Notes under the pieces: model-generated
Databases searched by the model: none
Seen by the model: the letters and a program-made list of their open reading frames with translations, nothing else
What the model was told of the DNA's origin: nothing
DNA from: Albula goreensis
Lineage: Eukaryota > Chordata > Actinopteri > Albuliformes > Albulidae
Assembly: GCA_022829145.1 (NCBI GenBank)
Contig: CM040753.1
Location: 16,149,884-16,213,883 of the forward strand
Direction: 5' to 3'
Length of the DNA: 64,000 nucleotides
Shown here: in pieces, positions 1 through 13,765 of the stretch
Layout: the number at the start of each line of letters is the position of its first letter
How positions within the stretch are numbered: the first letter of the stretch is position 1
Position numbers and translations under genes: made by a program

Positions 1-665
1 TTTTTAATTCATTTATCTGTGTTTCAAATTTCTGTCACATAACACAGCACCATGAGAACCAGACGAACATGAAAAGGGAGTTTCTGTTCTTTTCAGAGTC
101 AAAGTGAGCCTCGGTCCCTTCCTGAGATGACTAGCTGCATAGATGATGTCATCTAGGAGACTTCCCAAAACCAGCTTGTAGAAAATGACACGGCGAAGCA
201 CAATCTGCAGTATGTATTATTACAATCATGATGTTGACTGAAGCAGGCTCTGAAACATTTTTACATTTGACATAAGAATTGACTGTGATGATTAAGACCT
301 GTATTACATTAAGGCTTCAACTTGGCATCCACTGCATACAAATTAAAACTATAGACTCTATTGCAGGTTCTTTTCCAAGCAAAGTTAATAACAAAGAAAT
401 CCTCTATGAAGTACTTACTTCTGAGCCATAATTACGAAGGGATTCCATTTAGATTAGACTTTGCAAGGAATTTGATTTAGATTAGGCCTTGGATGCATTC
501 TTAAGTTGAGGGCAAAGCATGCCAGGGTTACAGCATGAGCTTGAGTTATACATCTTCAGTTATACAGAAAATTGCATCATTGTGTGCATTATTTGCATTA
601 ACAAATATTTTATGTAATCATTACATAAACAGCAACATTTGACATTTACAAGTTAAGAAATAAAT
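1..665. other. AT-rich noncoding DNA
   Basis: No coding frame, RNA gene or clear repeat is visible. The only open frame (62 codons, minus strand near the left edge) has no recognisable motif. Confidence 0.5.
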
Positions 666-1075
666 TATGAGAAGGTTTCATTTCTCCACTCAGCATCCTC
701 TGGTTGCCCTCCCTTCCTCAGTGGGTCACATCTATTGTAACGCCTCAGATAGGGACTCAGACGTGGATGTAATAAAGACAAGAGCTTTATAAAAGCAAAA
801 CAAAGTCCACAATCTAAAAACAGTGTCAGGTACAGGCAAGGGTCAAACCAGGAAGGCACAGCAGAGGCACAGAATCACAATCCGGGAATTTAAGTCAAAG
901 CTAGAGATGGGGGAAACATGGAAGAGGAAAAAAACCCAAAAACATAAAACGCTAGCTAAGATGGCAGTGTACTGACATCTATGGTCTACTCTGGTCCCCA
1001 CCCAATGGTGGAATGGACTTCCTGTCACCATAAGGGTAGCAGAATCTCTGTTCATCCTCCACCACAAACAGAAAA
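666..1075. repeat. Dispersed-repeat-like tract, class unknown
   Basis: This stretch is richer in GC and CpG than its flanks. It has the look of fish dispersed repeats: a run around 760-930 of short purine-rich words such as 'aaaacaaagtccacaatc' and 'gtcaaaccaggaaggcac'. I see neither terminal repeats nor a coding frame, so I cannot assign it to an LTR, hAT or Helitron class. The call rests on texture alone. Confidence 0.3.
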
Positions 1076-4000
1076 CAAATCTTCAACTTGACCAATTTAT
1101 ACCAGAACATTTATTTCATCTGCCTCTTACTATATACTCAAACCTATACTTCTCACCTAGACTTCACACTTACAAGAGCATTAATTATATACTATAGGTT
1201 AATTTAATAACTATTTTCATAAATTTTGGCCCTGACGACTCCAACATCATCATCTCTGCCTGATCTGCTATATATCTAAATGTAAATGTTAATTTCTTTG
1301 TGATATTTCTTACAGTGTTATTACATTTGCCATGCAATGACATTTTGAACTGGAAGAAATATATCATTATGCTGCGGTTATGACACATTGACAGAAAAAA
1401 AAAGTTGTTCTAAAAATTGAGAGCAGAGCAAAGAACTAGACTTGCAATATTCTCCATGCAGTAGCAATACTTCTGGATCTCTGGCAGCCTTTCTCTCAGA
1501 ACTATAACTCTTCTGGGTTTATCCTGCCAGTTACAAACTGTACCTGCCAGATTCAAGTACTGTACAAAAATGCATGGCCCCACACAGAGAAATTTCACTC
1601 AAAATGCCCTTATCAGTGGTTTCACTAGTTCTTTCATATCACACTGAGCCTTTTTTGGGGTCACACAAAAGATGGACAGCAGAGGTGGTATCGCTGGTCA
1701 GACAGCTGGCTTTGGCTGCCTTTGTGCTGAGCTGCACTGGCACAGCAGAACATTCAACGCTGTGGAAACCCAGAGAGGATAATCCGGCCATGCTAATACA
1801 CTTGAAGCCACTTTACAAGGGAAGGGCTTGCTACCTGGAGAGGTGATAAGTGAGATGCGGCACAGGCAGCACCATGAAAGGACCCCAGGCTGTAGAGTGC
1901 TGTCATTAGGACCACCCCCTCCCCATGCTCTCTGGCCAGCTTCAGACATGATTATTCACAGCTGTTCTCGGTCAGGGCAACCCATACCCCCACATCAAAT
2001 GAAAAAGATCAAAGATGTGATATTCTCTGCTTACAGCATCTGAACATGGGGATAATTGCAAAATACTGAAGCAAATACTCTACAGGAAACGCAATGTTGA
2101 TAGTTTCTGTCCCTTTTTCCTTATAAAATTCATAAGCAGATGGAATTTTGTTTTTTTGTTGTTGGAAATTTTAAGCCACCTGGAAATTTTCTCTGGTTAA
2201 GTTAGGGATGGAGATGATCACATGAAGGTAGCCAGGAAATGATAAAAGGTCACCCAATGCCCTCCTTCTCTTTTTGATCCTTTGGTTTTATAAAGCAAAA
2301 GGCCTGCTTGCACTAATGCCTGTTTAACAGTCCCATAACCCCTACCGAGTCTGCTTAATCAAGACAAACCTGTCAAGCCTTTCTTTCGCTTTCTGACAGC
2401 CATGAGAAGGGAGACACAAGAGAGGAGACAGAAGGAGAGGGACAGAGTAAGGTTACTCTGAGTTGTGCTTAAAGTTAACACCCACTTCTGAATGTGAAAA
2501 ATGGTTTTTGAAACACAAAATGACATTAATAATCAGTACTACCCTGGAAAACATTGCTCAAAACTGATCGGTGCTATGTGTGCTATAAAATTTTATAGAA
2601 TAATAAAAAGTGCTGTATTGTAAACTTGAAAAACAATAATAGTCCTTGTGTATGTACCTTGTTTTTTACTATTATTTCTTTAAGTCTTCTGTTTTTTGTC
2701 TGTCTTTGTCATTCTGCTCTGTGGGCATTTTATATTTTTCCAAGGATGTTCATGTTCATATGTACTGCATGAGGACCCAAATGCTTACAACAGGCAATAA
2801 AAAGTAAATCAAGAAAAAGGTACACATTTACTGGGATATATTTAGCTGTGGTTCAAAATTTTAAAAAGCAAAGATTTCACTGCAATGACTCCATATTTTC
2901 TTTACTGCTACACTTAATTTTCATGTTTTAAAGCACGGTAAGTAAGAATTATGTGAAACATGGAAAATACGTTTAATATAGAAATGTTTGCTTTCTCCCA
3001 CACCTTCTTAATGTTTTGCACCGGAGCACTTTGCAGTATGCCCATGTGCATGTTTCTCTAATCTTGGTGAACTTTCAGTGTATCTTTTGTCTGGAAGTGG
3101 GACTGCCTGAAAAGGACAATGGTGTGCAGGTTACTGTAATGCTTCCACTAAAAATGAAGACACAGCGTTTCTGCCCTCTTTTTTCCTTCCACCTCAGTTC
3201 GCCATCCTATCATCCCTGCAGCTGGTGTTACACAATCACTCCATCCCTCCTCCCACCCCTTTACTCAGAAAGACTCTTGACCTGGGGGGAACTCAGTCAA
3301 ACTGCAGGCTACCGCTCCCAACCCCAGACCCACGATGAACAGAGAGATTAGTACATTTCGCAGTACAATAGCTGTGACAACGTGTGCAATGCCAGGCAGT
3401 GAACTCTGGCTTGACCTGAACAATGGTTTGTCCCATTGAATAGTAATATAAATGGAAATTGGGCTCTTCAAATTTTAACACAAAGGGCGAAGTGGGAAAA
3501 ATAATTACACATTCCAGATAGGCAGCTGAATAATCATTGCATTGTGAGAGGCTCACATATATATGATTTATTGCACATGTACTGTACTTGTCTTTCTTAT
3601 TATGACATTCAGATACACATTCACTAAATGTATTATTCATTAGCATTACATTGTAACATTTCTCCATGGTAATCTGTGTCAGATACTCATTACATCCAGG
3701 TTCTCCATGAATTTAAAGGTCTAATTGTCACTTGTAGGGCAAAGAGGAGTCTGATGGGGGGGTACAGAGGGTCATCAGTGGTATGAGTGACCATTGGGTG
3801 TGGCTCTTTATTGGGTCAGCTTTTTGATTGGCTGCTGCTTGTTGTTTGCTCCCTTTGCTTTTATGTATGTAGTAATAGTATTTTATTTCATTATTTAAAA
3901 TATAATGTTTGGTATTTTTTTTATAATTTTTTACAAAATTTTGTAACAGGTTTGTTTGTGTACAACAGTCATCCAACATGTCATAAACTGGCGATAACCT

Positions 4001-5683
4001 GATATGTATTACAAATAAAATGCAGTACACCCCTAACAAAAGCGTCTCTATCGCTGTGGGCTCCTGATGCATTTCAGAGCTCTGTACTGAGGTTCAGATG
4101 AATCACTCCTTGGCCTCAATCATTTCTCTGTCAGTTTGTCTACTTCAGTTTTTTTGGTGTGGTCATGTGACCTCATGGAAAGTTTGCAAGAAAAGTTTGT
4201 GAGGGCAGAAAATTTAATGGATCTGGATCTGCAGCCTATGATTCTGTCATTGGAAAGCCTGTTTAGAGAGAACTTGCTGACATTAAGACTAAACAGAGCC
4301 TTCCTTTGGGCTTCCACAGCTGCACTCTCCACACTGGGACTGATTAGCTAAAAGACACTAGCTTCCTTTGCACTTCCTCTCACTTTAAAAGTCTTGTGAA
4401 GAAAAAAGCCACCATTGCTGTTACAACTTCCAAAGCCCATGGCAGCCTACTGCTTCACCCCCTTTTATGCCATAGCTTGTTTTTATATGCCAGCAATTCC
4501 ACTCGCTTCCAGGGGTATCTGCAGATGGAAAATCTGAAAAACAAGTTTGGAGCATGTACAGCTCTGAGTCTTTTCTAAGCTCCAAATGCAGAAATTCTGA
4601 AGACCATGGACCTACTGCACTTCATTACCACTTTTCAACTACTCTTGTACTGACTTCTGAAGGGTATAGCACTGGACTCCCTCTATGGCTTGTTGCTATT
4701 TATCAGCACTTCAGCTGCACAGTGGCCTGCAGACAATAAGCAACAGGATTCACAACAGTTTTGTATGCACAGAATCCAATAAAAGGAATAGGAAGAGTCT
4801 AGAAGCTTGTGCGGATTGCTCCTCCTTGGGCTCTATGATATTACACTGCTACTCTCCTGATTTATTGATGCTAAGTCTCAGATGGATTTGGGTGTATAGT
4901 TTCAGTGGCATTGATGTCACAATGGTATCTAATTAAAAAAAAAACAATGTTACTACATTGCATCGAGGTGGTGTGGAGAAACAATGCTGAGGTAACATCA
5001 TGATAATGCAACTCCTGTTTCATCAGGGCCTTATAAAGTCCACCTGTAATATGAACAGGGCAACAGGAAAACAAAGATTAAATATGGATGGGGATATTAA
5101 GTAGCCCATGTTTATGCCAGTGAACATTGCAAACATGTCGTCTGCAGGTGGAGTCAATGTAATTATTAATTGCATGAGGCTGATAATTGTTCAAACTGGC
5201 TTTTTTCCGCTCGCTTTCTTTGCCTCAGATTTTGTTTATGTGTCTTTTTTGGGGCTGGGTATGAAATGATAAATAGCCCTTGCTTTTGCATGTTAAATAA
5301 TTTGACTATAAATTCAATTTCAATGCTAATTCCATTAGCAGCATCCTTGGCACCACAGGGAGAAGCATCTCTAAATACTGGCAGGGAAACCGAAAAATTT
5401 CATTTACAGTTCCCCCTCAGAAAAATATATGTTACTCTGAGCTATCACAAACAATGATACTCAATGACTATTTGCTTTAACTGAATAGAATCATATTTAT
5501 GAATGCTTGTGACAAATCTAAGTGGGTGGCTTGTTTACTTGTATAGTGATGCATTGGTATATTTGCATATTTTGCCCAATATTTTATATTCCTCTATATC
5601 TGCCATTTTATCCTGTCAGACAGCTCTCTGAGGATGTCAATGTATTATAAAAGGACAGAAAAATACAATAGGACCTTTGCGGT
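1076..5683. other. AT-rich noncoding DNA
   Basis: No supported gene. The longest open frames here (minus strand 3293-3667, 124 codons; minus strand 3728-4072, 114 codons) have no domain signature, no flanking splice signals I trust and a composition typical of AT-rich noncoding DNA. No rRNA, tRNA or array repeat seen. Confidence 0.5.
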
Positions 5684-5802
5684 ATGAACACAACTGGACT
5701 GGAGATTTCCCATAACTCTGAAATATTTGTAAACTTTCAATGAACACAACTGGACTGGAGATTTTCCACTCACAATATTTGTAAACTTTCAATGGACACA
5801 AA
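5684..5802. repeat. Tandem duplication, unit of about 56 bp
   Basis: A unit beginning 'atgaacacaactggactgga' at 5684 recurs at 5740, and a third partial start appears at 5792. The second copy has lost a few bases in the middle (unit about 52 bp) but keeps the shared 'aatatttgtaaactttcaat' end. This looks like a simple local duplication, probably recent because outside the short deletion the copies nearly match. Confidence 0.85.
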
Positions 5803-7580
5803 ATACACAGAATTGAAGAATTTGAAATCACTCTTTAATTTTTGTTCTCCCTGTTCCCTACATCAAAATCTGTAGACTTTTCCTAATAGTATTCTTCTGC
5901 AGAAGCACATAGACAGCATAAATTGTAACTGTATACTGCTTCTTGTTTCATACCTATCTGGTTGCCCAGTTTGTCTGTGACTGTGAAATGTGTGTCTTAT
6001 GAGGCTCTGCCATAACACTTGAAAGCTCTTGTGATCTTTCAAATAAAGCCAGTGGCTACATAGTGGAAGGTAAAGGATGTAATTGTGTGCAGGGCTGCTC
6101 ATTCACAGCTGCACATGGCTGGCATCACACACACTTCTGCTGACAGAACACGTCATACTCCATCCCAAAAGCCCTCATGAGCACAGCAGAGTAGCTGCTA
6201 CATAATTAAAGTTGCATGTGCCTTTTTTCCAATACAGTGAAACCGTCCTCTCTCTATGGCTATCCCAGTTAACTGTCCTCTCTCCCAGCACCAGAGACAC
6301 AGCTTGCAACTAATTTAAGGGGAAATATTGTTGAACAGACATACAGAAGGCCAAATAATTATATGAAATATCTTAACCCTTCAGACACTCATTAAAATTC
6401 CTTTTGATTTCTGATGATGGTTAGAAGAGTTTATTTTTATCTACATTCACAAGAAAAATCCTAATTTTTACAGTTGTACACTTGAGTAGTGAATCAAGAT
6501 AAACATGTTTCTCACGGACCTGCTGGGTGGTGCTTTTATCATTTTAACAGCCCACAAAGAGTTATATGTTTCCAAATATATATTTTTAACATGATTGTTT
6601 TACTGGTCCTTAACCCTCCCTCTACACACATACCCCTGCCATCATGGTTATAAATGAAAGAAAAAAACAAAAACCAAAAACCAGACACAGGGGTGGCCAA
6701 GTCAGTTCCATATCGGCTCACTTAACAGTGTCATTAAAATGCTCTCCATTTCCTCCTGGTACAATGGCATTAGCCTCTGCATTGTAGGCCCGGACAGGAT
6801 GGGCATATTGGATTTTCCACAGTTTTAAAGTTTAATCCAAATGCTGTGGGGAGCACTCAGGCCACCAGACACAGGAAGAATAGGACAGGCAGTTAAGCAG
6901 CTTATACCCAGTTTGCTCAGAAAAAGAAAATGGCATTTTGTTTATTATGTGTGCTTTTTAATGGCTGGAAATGCAGGTTTCTACTGAATGAGCAACCGAT
7001 TAAGTTGGAAAAGCATCCTTTCCTCCCTGCAGCAGGATGGGAGGAAAATGAAAAGCCTTATGAAGAGTCCTATGCACCGTAAAAATGCACAAAGTGGGTC
7101 CACCTGGAAAGTGTTGCCTTGTGTGCTTTTCTTGTGTGGTTTTTCTTGTACCTATACACGCTTTCTTAATGGACACATTTGTTTGTCATTTATATTTGTA
7201 TTGGTCATGATCACAAATAAGGACTTTAGCATTTTATGAGCTGCATATGGAGTTAATACTGACATGTCAAACTCATCAGAATCTTGCATTTGTATGATAA
7301 TATTTTAAGATGTGACATTGACCGTACATTAAATGTACTTTAAAAAAACACACAGACCTTGGAACTCATAATGTTAGACTTCGAGATCTCCACTTACATT
7401 AATGTGAAGAGCCACATATTTCCTACACACCCCCTCTCACTCTTCAGCTCAGCAGTGTACTGTGTCTCATTGTGTGTATTTTAAACGTGAATCATTGAAT
7501 CATTGCCACCTCCTCTTTAGACTTGTCTTTATGAGTTACTGTGATTGGTATGAAAATATTACTTGCATCTTAAAGGTGGG
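5803..7580. other. AT-rich noncoding DNA
   Basis: Nothing coding recognised. Open frames are at most about 80 codons and carry no motif. Confidence 0.45.
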
Positions 7581-7810
7581 CAGATGTACTACATTACATT
7601 TAGCCAACACCCTTTTCAATAGGTGTGTTCATAGCTTTTTTATTTTATTTTATTTTTTAAAAATGTAATCAGTTTACATAGCTGACCATTTACTTAAGCA
7701 AGTCAATTGCAATATCAGGGGTACAACTACAGTGCCCTTCCCAGGATTCAGACCTGCAACCTCCGAGATAAACAGCCAGTTGACTAACCACTACACCACA
7801 AAGCTAGCCT
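7581..7810 (-). repeat. tRNA-derived SINE with L2-type tail
   Basis: Read on the minus strand, the head (about 7800 downward) starts 'gtggtgtagtggttagtcaa', a pol III A-box-like sequence. It is followed by the B-box-like 'ggttgcaggtctgaatcc', the 'gttgtacccctga' body and, at 7582-7625, a tail resembling 'tgttggctaaatgtaatgta'. The family is known in fish: a tRNA-like promoter head joined to the 3' end of an L2-clade LINE that supplies the reverse transcriptase. A short A/T-rich run has expanded in the middle. A related copy lies at 17163-17400 on the other strand. Confidence 0.75.
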
Positions 7811-10800
7811 TCGTATGTGAGAACTGCATTGTGTTTGGCAAGCTTTTAGCAGAGAAGTGTAAGTCTGGCACACAAGGCTACAAACACACAATTGGGGGCA
7901 TCTAAGTGGCACACACTCTACTGTAGACACTGCTGTGGAAAATATTCACTTGATGGAGATCAGAGCGGTGTTTTGGCTGTCGAGATGCACTGGACTGTCA
8001 AAGTTACACTGTGGCTCAAGGATACCACTGCCAAACTCTGACAGAATAATAAACAGATAGATGTATATTAACAAAAAATGAAAAGAAAAAAATAAACAGA
8101 CAAGCAAGCCAAATAAGCATTAGTCACCCTTCAGAGAACGATGGTTAAAATGCAGCATTTTTGTTTTCAATTTGAATTTAATAACATAGTGCTTATCTTT
8201 CTGCATTGAACAGATTTATTGAATCTTGTTGATATAGCTCCCTGTTGCAATCTTAGCAATCTTACTGTCTTCAATGACTCACTCGTATGTAAAATGTTCA
8301 ACAAAATGCTTCCATTTGATTTGAGGCATGATTGCAATCACAAAATGGCACAAATAAATATACTTTGTGTAATAAAGATTTGTGTAAGCATCACTTCACC
8401 TCAAATGTATGTTCATCAAAGTCAAAATGAATTTGAAAAAATTGACTTACATTTCTGCATGTTCGTCTGTAATTGTCAGTAATCAATAAAAAATATCCTC
8501 AGATCTTTAATCTGTCACAATATATATATATGCTAAATAACCCAACAAATGGTGCCAAACCTAATTGGACTCACTTAATCTAATAGTTTCACTATCAATA
8601 CAACAGTCAAAAATAGCACGTATATTGTACACGAATACTTATTAATGAATACTATTTTATATATACAACTTTACTTGGCTGCATGCATACCTGCTAAACA
8701 TTGTAGCTTAAGAATAAAAGACAAAGGCCAACAGAACAAGGTGGAATTCATCCTGTCTTGCTTGAGGAGTCTGCTTTTGCTTGAGCTGCAAAGCTACGTC
8801 TAATTAAGTAAAGCTATTTTCTTTTATCATTACATATTCTAAATGCATGGTAACACCCTTTGCCACAGGCATATCTTTAAATGGGAATTAGGAATTTTCC
8901 TTTTTGATTCTCTGACAAGGTTTACAGGCTGTGAAAGGTCAACTGAAATGTGCAGCTAATGAATATAGAAGAGCTGCTGGAGCAGGGGCAAGTGGTATTT
9001 GTGTTTCGGAATGCCTCAAGGAAGCATTCTAATTTACAGATTGTGCAACAGAGAGATCAACTGGTGATGGGCTATGGGCACCATACCAATTATCAGCGGT
9101 AGCACTGACTTACTTCAAAGCAGGGCATAGTGCTTAACCATTTACTGATGAGGCAAAATGTCCCTTATAACATAACTTGGTAATTGGGCAGAAATGGATG
9201 TGAAACACATGAAATGAACCAGACAGCTTTTTCAGAGACATTTTTTAATGTAAGAGTATTTCTACAGCAAGAGAATACATCCAAATGCTACAACAGCTTA
9301 ATAAAACTAATCTCAGCTTTTCCTTTTTACATTACAGTTACTTTTGAGTAAATCTATATGATTGTTCTCTTTATTTCATTGCTTCTCTAAATGGTGCAAT
9401 GAAACTGCACATAATTAAATAATACTACAATTGTACAACAGCATATCATAAAGCTAAATAAAAGATTATTTGTTTTATTGCCCAACGTTGTGTGTTTGAA
9501 ATATATACCATGACTCTAGGGGAAGATTAACCATTTAGCACAAATGATTGTGATGTAGAGACTACATTTTGTCGAGAACCATTGAGATACAGCAGGAAAA
9601 GATTTTATTGTTGTAATTACAATGTAATGGCATGTACATAAACAGTAGTTACAGTGCTTGTTAGTACACAGTGGTTTCCTAAAAAACAACAAACTGAAGG
9701 ATAGGATCTGAGACTTGTGAAAGCAGAATGTATGAATGCAGTATTAATGTCTGTTTAGATTGAATTGTATATGCATTTAAAGAGACTAAGTTTGTTTGAT
9801 AGGGTCTGGCAAGTACATTTGAGTCATTTAAATAAAGGGTGAATTCCAAGATTAAGAAAAAAAGATGGAAATGTAAATCGTCAACAGTAGTTTCATGGTC
9901 ATAATTTTAAGTTTGCTTTTGCATATCAAATACTAAACCTAACAGTACCTTAGCTTAACCTTAGCCACTGCAACATCCTACAGTCATTCAAGATAAAAAA
10001 GCATATATTTTTCTCATACCTTGTCTGTAGCATCTATATTGAATAGGATTCATTATTTAAGTCACGTGAATGCCTCACTCTGAGACTTACATCCAGTGTT
10101 GCATTCATACTTGATGTAGTGGAACCAAAGTTTGTGAAAAAGTTAAGAATGGATCCCCAATGTGTAACATTTCAGCTGCATCTATGGTTATACCAGATAA
10201 TATAATGTAAAAGAAACAAGTGAGCTGAAATTGGTAATACTGATCTTCAAAAAATATAATGCATTTGTATGATATCAGAGGTACATGGACAAAATATATC
10301 TTTAGTTTGTGGTCTTACAGGGGTCCAGCCAGCCAAGGTAGGTTGCCAAAGAGTGATCAGAGTGAGAACTTGACCCATCTTACCAGCTATTTACACCAGT
10401 CAGACTGAATGCATTGAGTACTTGATAATGTGAACCATAGTTAGAATCACTTTGCTTAATCTTCCATCCACAAGTTAAACTGCTAAACCACGATCATGTG
10501 CTTGAACAGATAACATTGAATCATGTGATTAACTTTGATGAGCTCAAGGCTCTGCTAAAAATGAGGAATGCTTTAAATATTACACTCAGCTGACCTGTTT
10601 TTAAGCACGCTAAGGGTAGTTATGGTGACCAGTAGTGTAACTGGAAGTGATAAGTGGCATATTTGCTGTGTCATACCGAGAGCAATTATCCAGCAAAAGG
10701 TATAGCAATAGTCATCTGTGCCTGAAAGTTCAATGCACTGCAATGGTTTTCAGTTCAAGTAACAATTGGCAACCATTATTCTTATCTAGAATGCAGATGA

Positions 10801-12240
10801 CAGAGGTCTCTACAGTGTGCACCATGACCACTTGTGCCAATCAAATGTAATCAGATTCTTTCCTGATCATCCTTTGAAATTGAACCTCTACAGGCTTTGT
10901 AGGACAGCTCAGACCTGCCTACCTTTTACTCCACAAAGGCAGATTAAACACAGAGGGCTTTTCTCTTTCCTCCCACCTCCATTTTTTTGTCTTTTGGAAA
11001 CCTTAATTCAATTTCATTGTTCCCTCACAAAGCAATCGTTATCAGCAGGGAAGCTGAACACATTGTGAATACCAAGGGACACCTCCGAAGAATAGCCATT
11101 TTATTTATTTTTTTATTTTTTTCTATTCTCTACTCTTTTTCACTGCAGTCCTTTCCACCTACTTAGAGATAGGAAGGTGATTCATACTGCTACATTGCAA
11201 TTAATTTAAGAATTTTAAAGCACACCTCTTTGTTTATTCCACATTAAATACATTGAAAATAAACCAAGCTACTTAGAACAGCATATAATGCTTTTTTTCT
11301 GACAATGACAACATAGATAGTCATTTTTACTGTTTTATTAGTAAAACTAAGATAAAATGTTCAATGGAAAAAAGATGTCATAAATGTCACTTCAGCAACT
11401 TCTATTACTAAACCTTATATTTTCTGAAGGAATTACATACAATTTCCAAAAAGATTTGGGGGGAAAAGCTCTAATGAGATTCAATCTGATTTGCCTGTGC
11501 TTTATTCAATTTACACAAAAAAATCATCATGTGGAGGGGACAGACACAGGCCTAACTTTCTTGCATGCCAGCTTATGCCGTTAGAGACTGAGATTTGATC
11601 TCCGTCCAAAAACACAGAGAGATTGAAATAAATTTGTGATACATTCACATGTACAGGGCAAATGCCCTTTAAACTTTACAGACACGTTGTATGCCAGATA
11701 AGCATTATAAAACTTTTTCCCTTCTGCCACTGTAAATCCTCTTAAAGAAATGGGGAATAATCACTGATTTAACGTCTGACTAGATTACTGCTGATGGGAT
11801 GACAAAGGATCTCAGGATATTAAGCCTCTCAAACTGTGTTCACCAGTGTGATTATATTAGTTTGATTGAGGGACTACATCTTTCTGCAAACTTTTATCCA
11901 AAAACATGCCACGGCGGTTTGGCTACAGTAGTTGTTCAACTTGAGTGATATTTATGACATTTTATCATTTTGCCTGTGGTTGGATTTTCTTATAATTTAT
12001 ATGTTATTATGAATGTTTGGTTTGTATTTGTGTGTTGTATTTTAGCTAGGATTTGCTTAGTTAACTTTCACTGATGCTTTACTGATGTTACGTACAGTTC
12101 CCTGTCTAGAGCAAAGAAGATTTCCTCATTTGACCCTGTATTAGCTTTAAATATGTCACTAAGCAATTCACGTCTGGTTAATGTGGAGACTCTATTTAAG
12201 AGTATTTTTGCACCTATTGGTTTAAAGTACTGTACTTCTT
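7811..12240. other. AT-rich noncoding DNA
   Basis: A long stretch of AT-rich sequence with only short chance frames. A brief (AT)n run sits near 8520-8531. No gene, RNA or mobile element recognised. Confidence 0.45.
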
Positions 12241-12249
12241 AAACTTCCA

Positions 12250-13320
12250 TATTTCAGCAACCATTTTGTTTGGGACATATTATTACTATGTAAATTTGTA
12301 TGTATAATCATGTTTAATACTTTGTCATATATGCTTTGCATGCAATGACTGCTTGGTGTCTGAGATCCACATATATCACCAGGTGCTGCATATCCTCTCT
12401 GGTGATGCTCTGCCAGGCATATGCAGCTCCCATCTTCAGCTCCTGCTTGTTTCAGGGGCTAGCTACCTTAAGTTTTCTCTTCAGCATATGAAACACATGT
12501 TCAATTGGATTTAGATTGGATGAGTACCATGGCCCACGTGTCTTTGTCTTGTCTAAGATGTTTCTGTGCAATTCAGAATTCATTCTGCTGCAGCTATCAG
12601 CAGTTACATCATCAATGATGTCGATTTTACAGTACCTCAGGCAACTATACATAACTGCACCCATAACAGCCCACCACCATGGCTCACAGATTATTGTGGT
12701 ATGTTTTGGATTTTGGGCAGTTCCTTTAGGCTTCCGTAGTGTGTTCTTGCCATCACTCTGATAGAAGTGAATCTTGGTCTCATTTGTCCGCAAGGCCTTT
12801 TTTTCTCTGCAGACTTGCACAGGTACTTCCTAGAAAACTGTAACCTGGCCAACCTCCGTTTGTAGCTAACTAGTGGTTTGCATCTTCCAGTGTAGTCCCT
12901 ATAGTTTTGTTCTTGAACAACTTCTGAGGACAGCAGTCACTGACACATCCATGCCTGGTCACAAACTTTGGTCATCATTTGCAATTACTGACCTCACCAG
13001 TGCATTTTCCTTCTCAATGAAGTTTCTAAAAGGTGATATTTGTAAGATTGAGGTCTGGTTTATTTCTCTCTTTTTTCAGCCTCAGAATGCCTTCATTGAC
13101 TTCATGAATGAAGATGGCCAACCCTGGCCATAATGTTGACAAATACCAATAGCGGCCTCTAGAAGCAATCAAAAGCCTAGAATCCACTGGACACTAACAG
13201 CTATCCTATAACTGCACTAAGGAGGCAATTGAACACACCTGACCAATTAGAAACACCTGTGAAGACATTCATCTCAGTCATTATCAGTGCTCTGAAAAAC
13301 ATAATGCCTACATCCATTGT
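12250..13320 (-). mobile_element. Dead Tc1/mariner-superfamily DNA transposon
   Basis: The block carries a decayed transposase reading leftward. Its inner limits are set by the coding remnants (12452-13135). The outer limits are estimates: I could not confirm matching terminal inverted repeats or TA target duplications. The 3' side (12330-12480) still shows sequence typical of these elements, encoding the segment around 'QEIWHSI'-type ends in related copies, though here it is out of frame. Old insertion by divergence. Confidence 0.7.
12452..13135 (-). pseudogene. Tc1-like transposase remnant
   Basis: On the minus strand the longest piece (12820-12452, 122 codons) contains 'NETKIHFYQSDGKNTLRKPK', matching the family's 'DETKIxLFGxxxxxxVWRK' block, then 'GTAQNPKHTT', then 'SNLNPIEHVFHMLKRKL', matching the 'PDLNPIENLW' block with the third catalytic acidic residue. 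The first catalytic Asp appears as Asn, and the usual 'QQDNxPxH' second-Asp block is absent, as if deleted between 'LHRNIL' and the NPIE block. Upstream (13133-12830), N-terminal pieces such as 'FIHEVNEGILRLKKE' are split by stops and frame changes. It cannot be an active enzyme. Confidence 0.85.
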
Positions 13321-13765
13321 GACACAGCAGCAGGTGTGGCCACTGTGCTGGATGGTTAGTGGAAGGAGAAACACAACCAAAATTCAACAAAAAGGGCCAA
13401 AGGCCATTTATTTAAAAAGGAAACACAACAACTGGAATTAACAGAAGAGGGAAAAAAAAAAATAGGGCAGAAACTCAGAAATAGCTCAGCCATCCAGAGC
13501 ACACCAAAACACAAAACCCCAAAAAGACCCCTTCAGCCTCTTAGGCTGTGCTTAAATAAATGGCCTAATTGAAGGCAAGTGCGCACAGCTGAGTTGATTA
13601 GAAATCACTCACAGATGAGGCTGTCGTGAGGCCTCTGCTGTTGCAGCTCCAGTTACTTCTTCAGGCTGAGGGAGGAAATTAGGAGACTAACAGCAGTACA
13701 ATAGGAGGAGCTGAGGAGCTGAGGAGCTTGCTCCTCTGTCCAGCTCTCCCGGCACCACACCATTT
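13321..13765. repeat. Repeat-like tract, possibly a solo terminal repeat
   Basis: A block of about 440 bp adjoining the Tc1 relic. It begins 'tgtgacacagcagcaggtgt' and ends near 'cccggcaccacacc', with an A-rich middle and a directly repeated 'gaggagctgaggagctgagg' near 13711. The texture resembles the long terminal repeats of fish retroelements, but there is no internal region and I could not verify flanking duplications. Class uncertain. Confidence 0.25.

Noticed and set aside
3293-3667. 124-codon minus-strand frame with many Cys residues
   Set aside because: The Cys spacing fits no known finger, and the flanks are AT-rich and noncoding in character.
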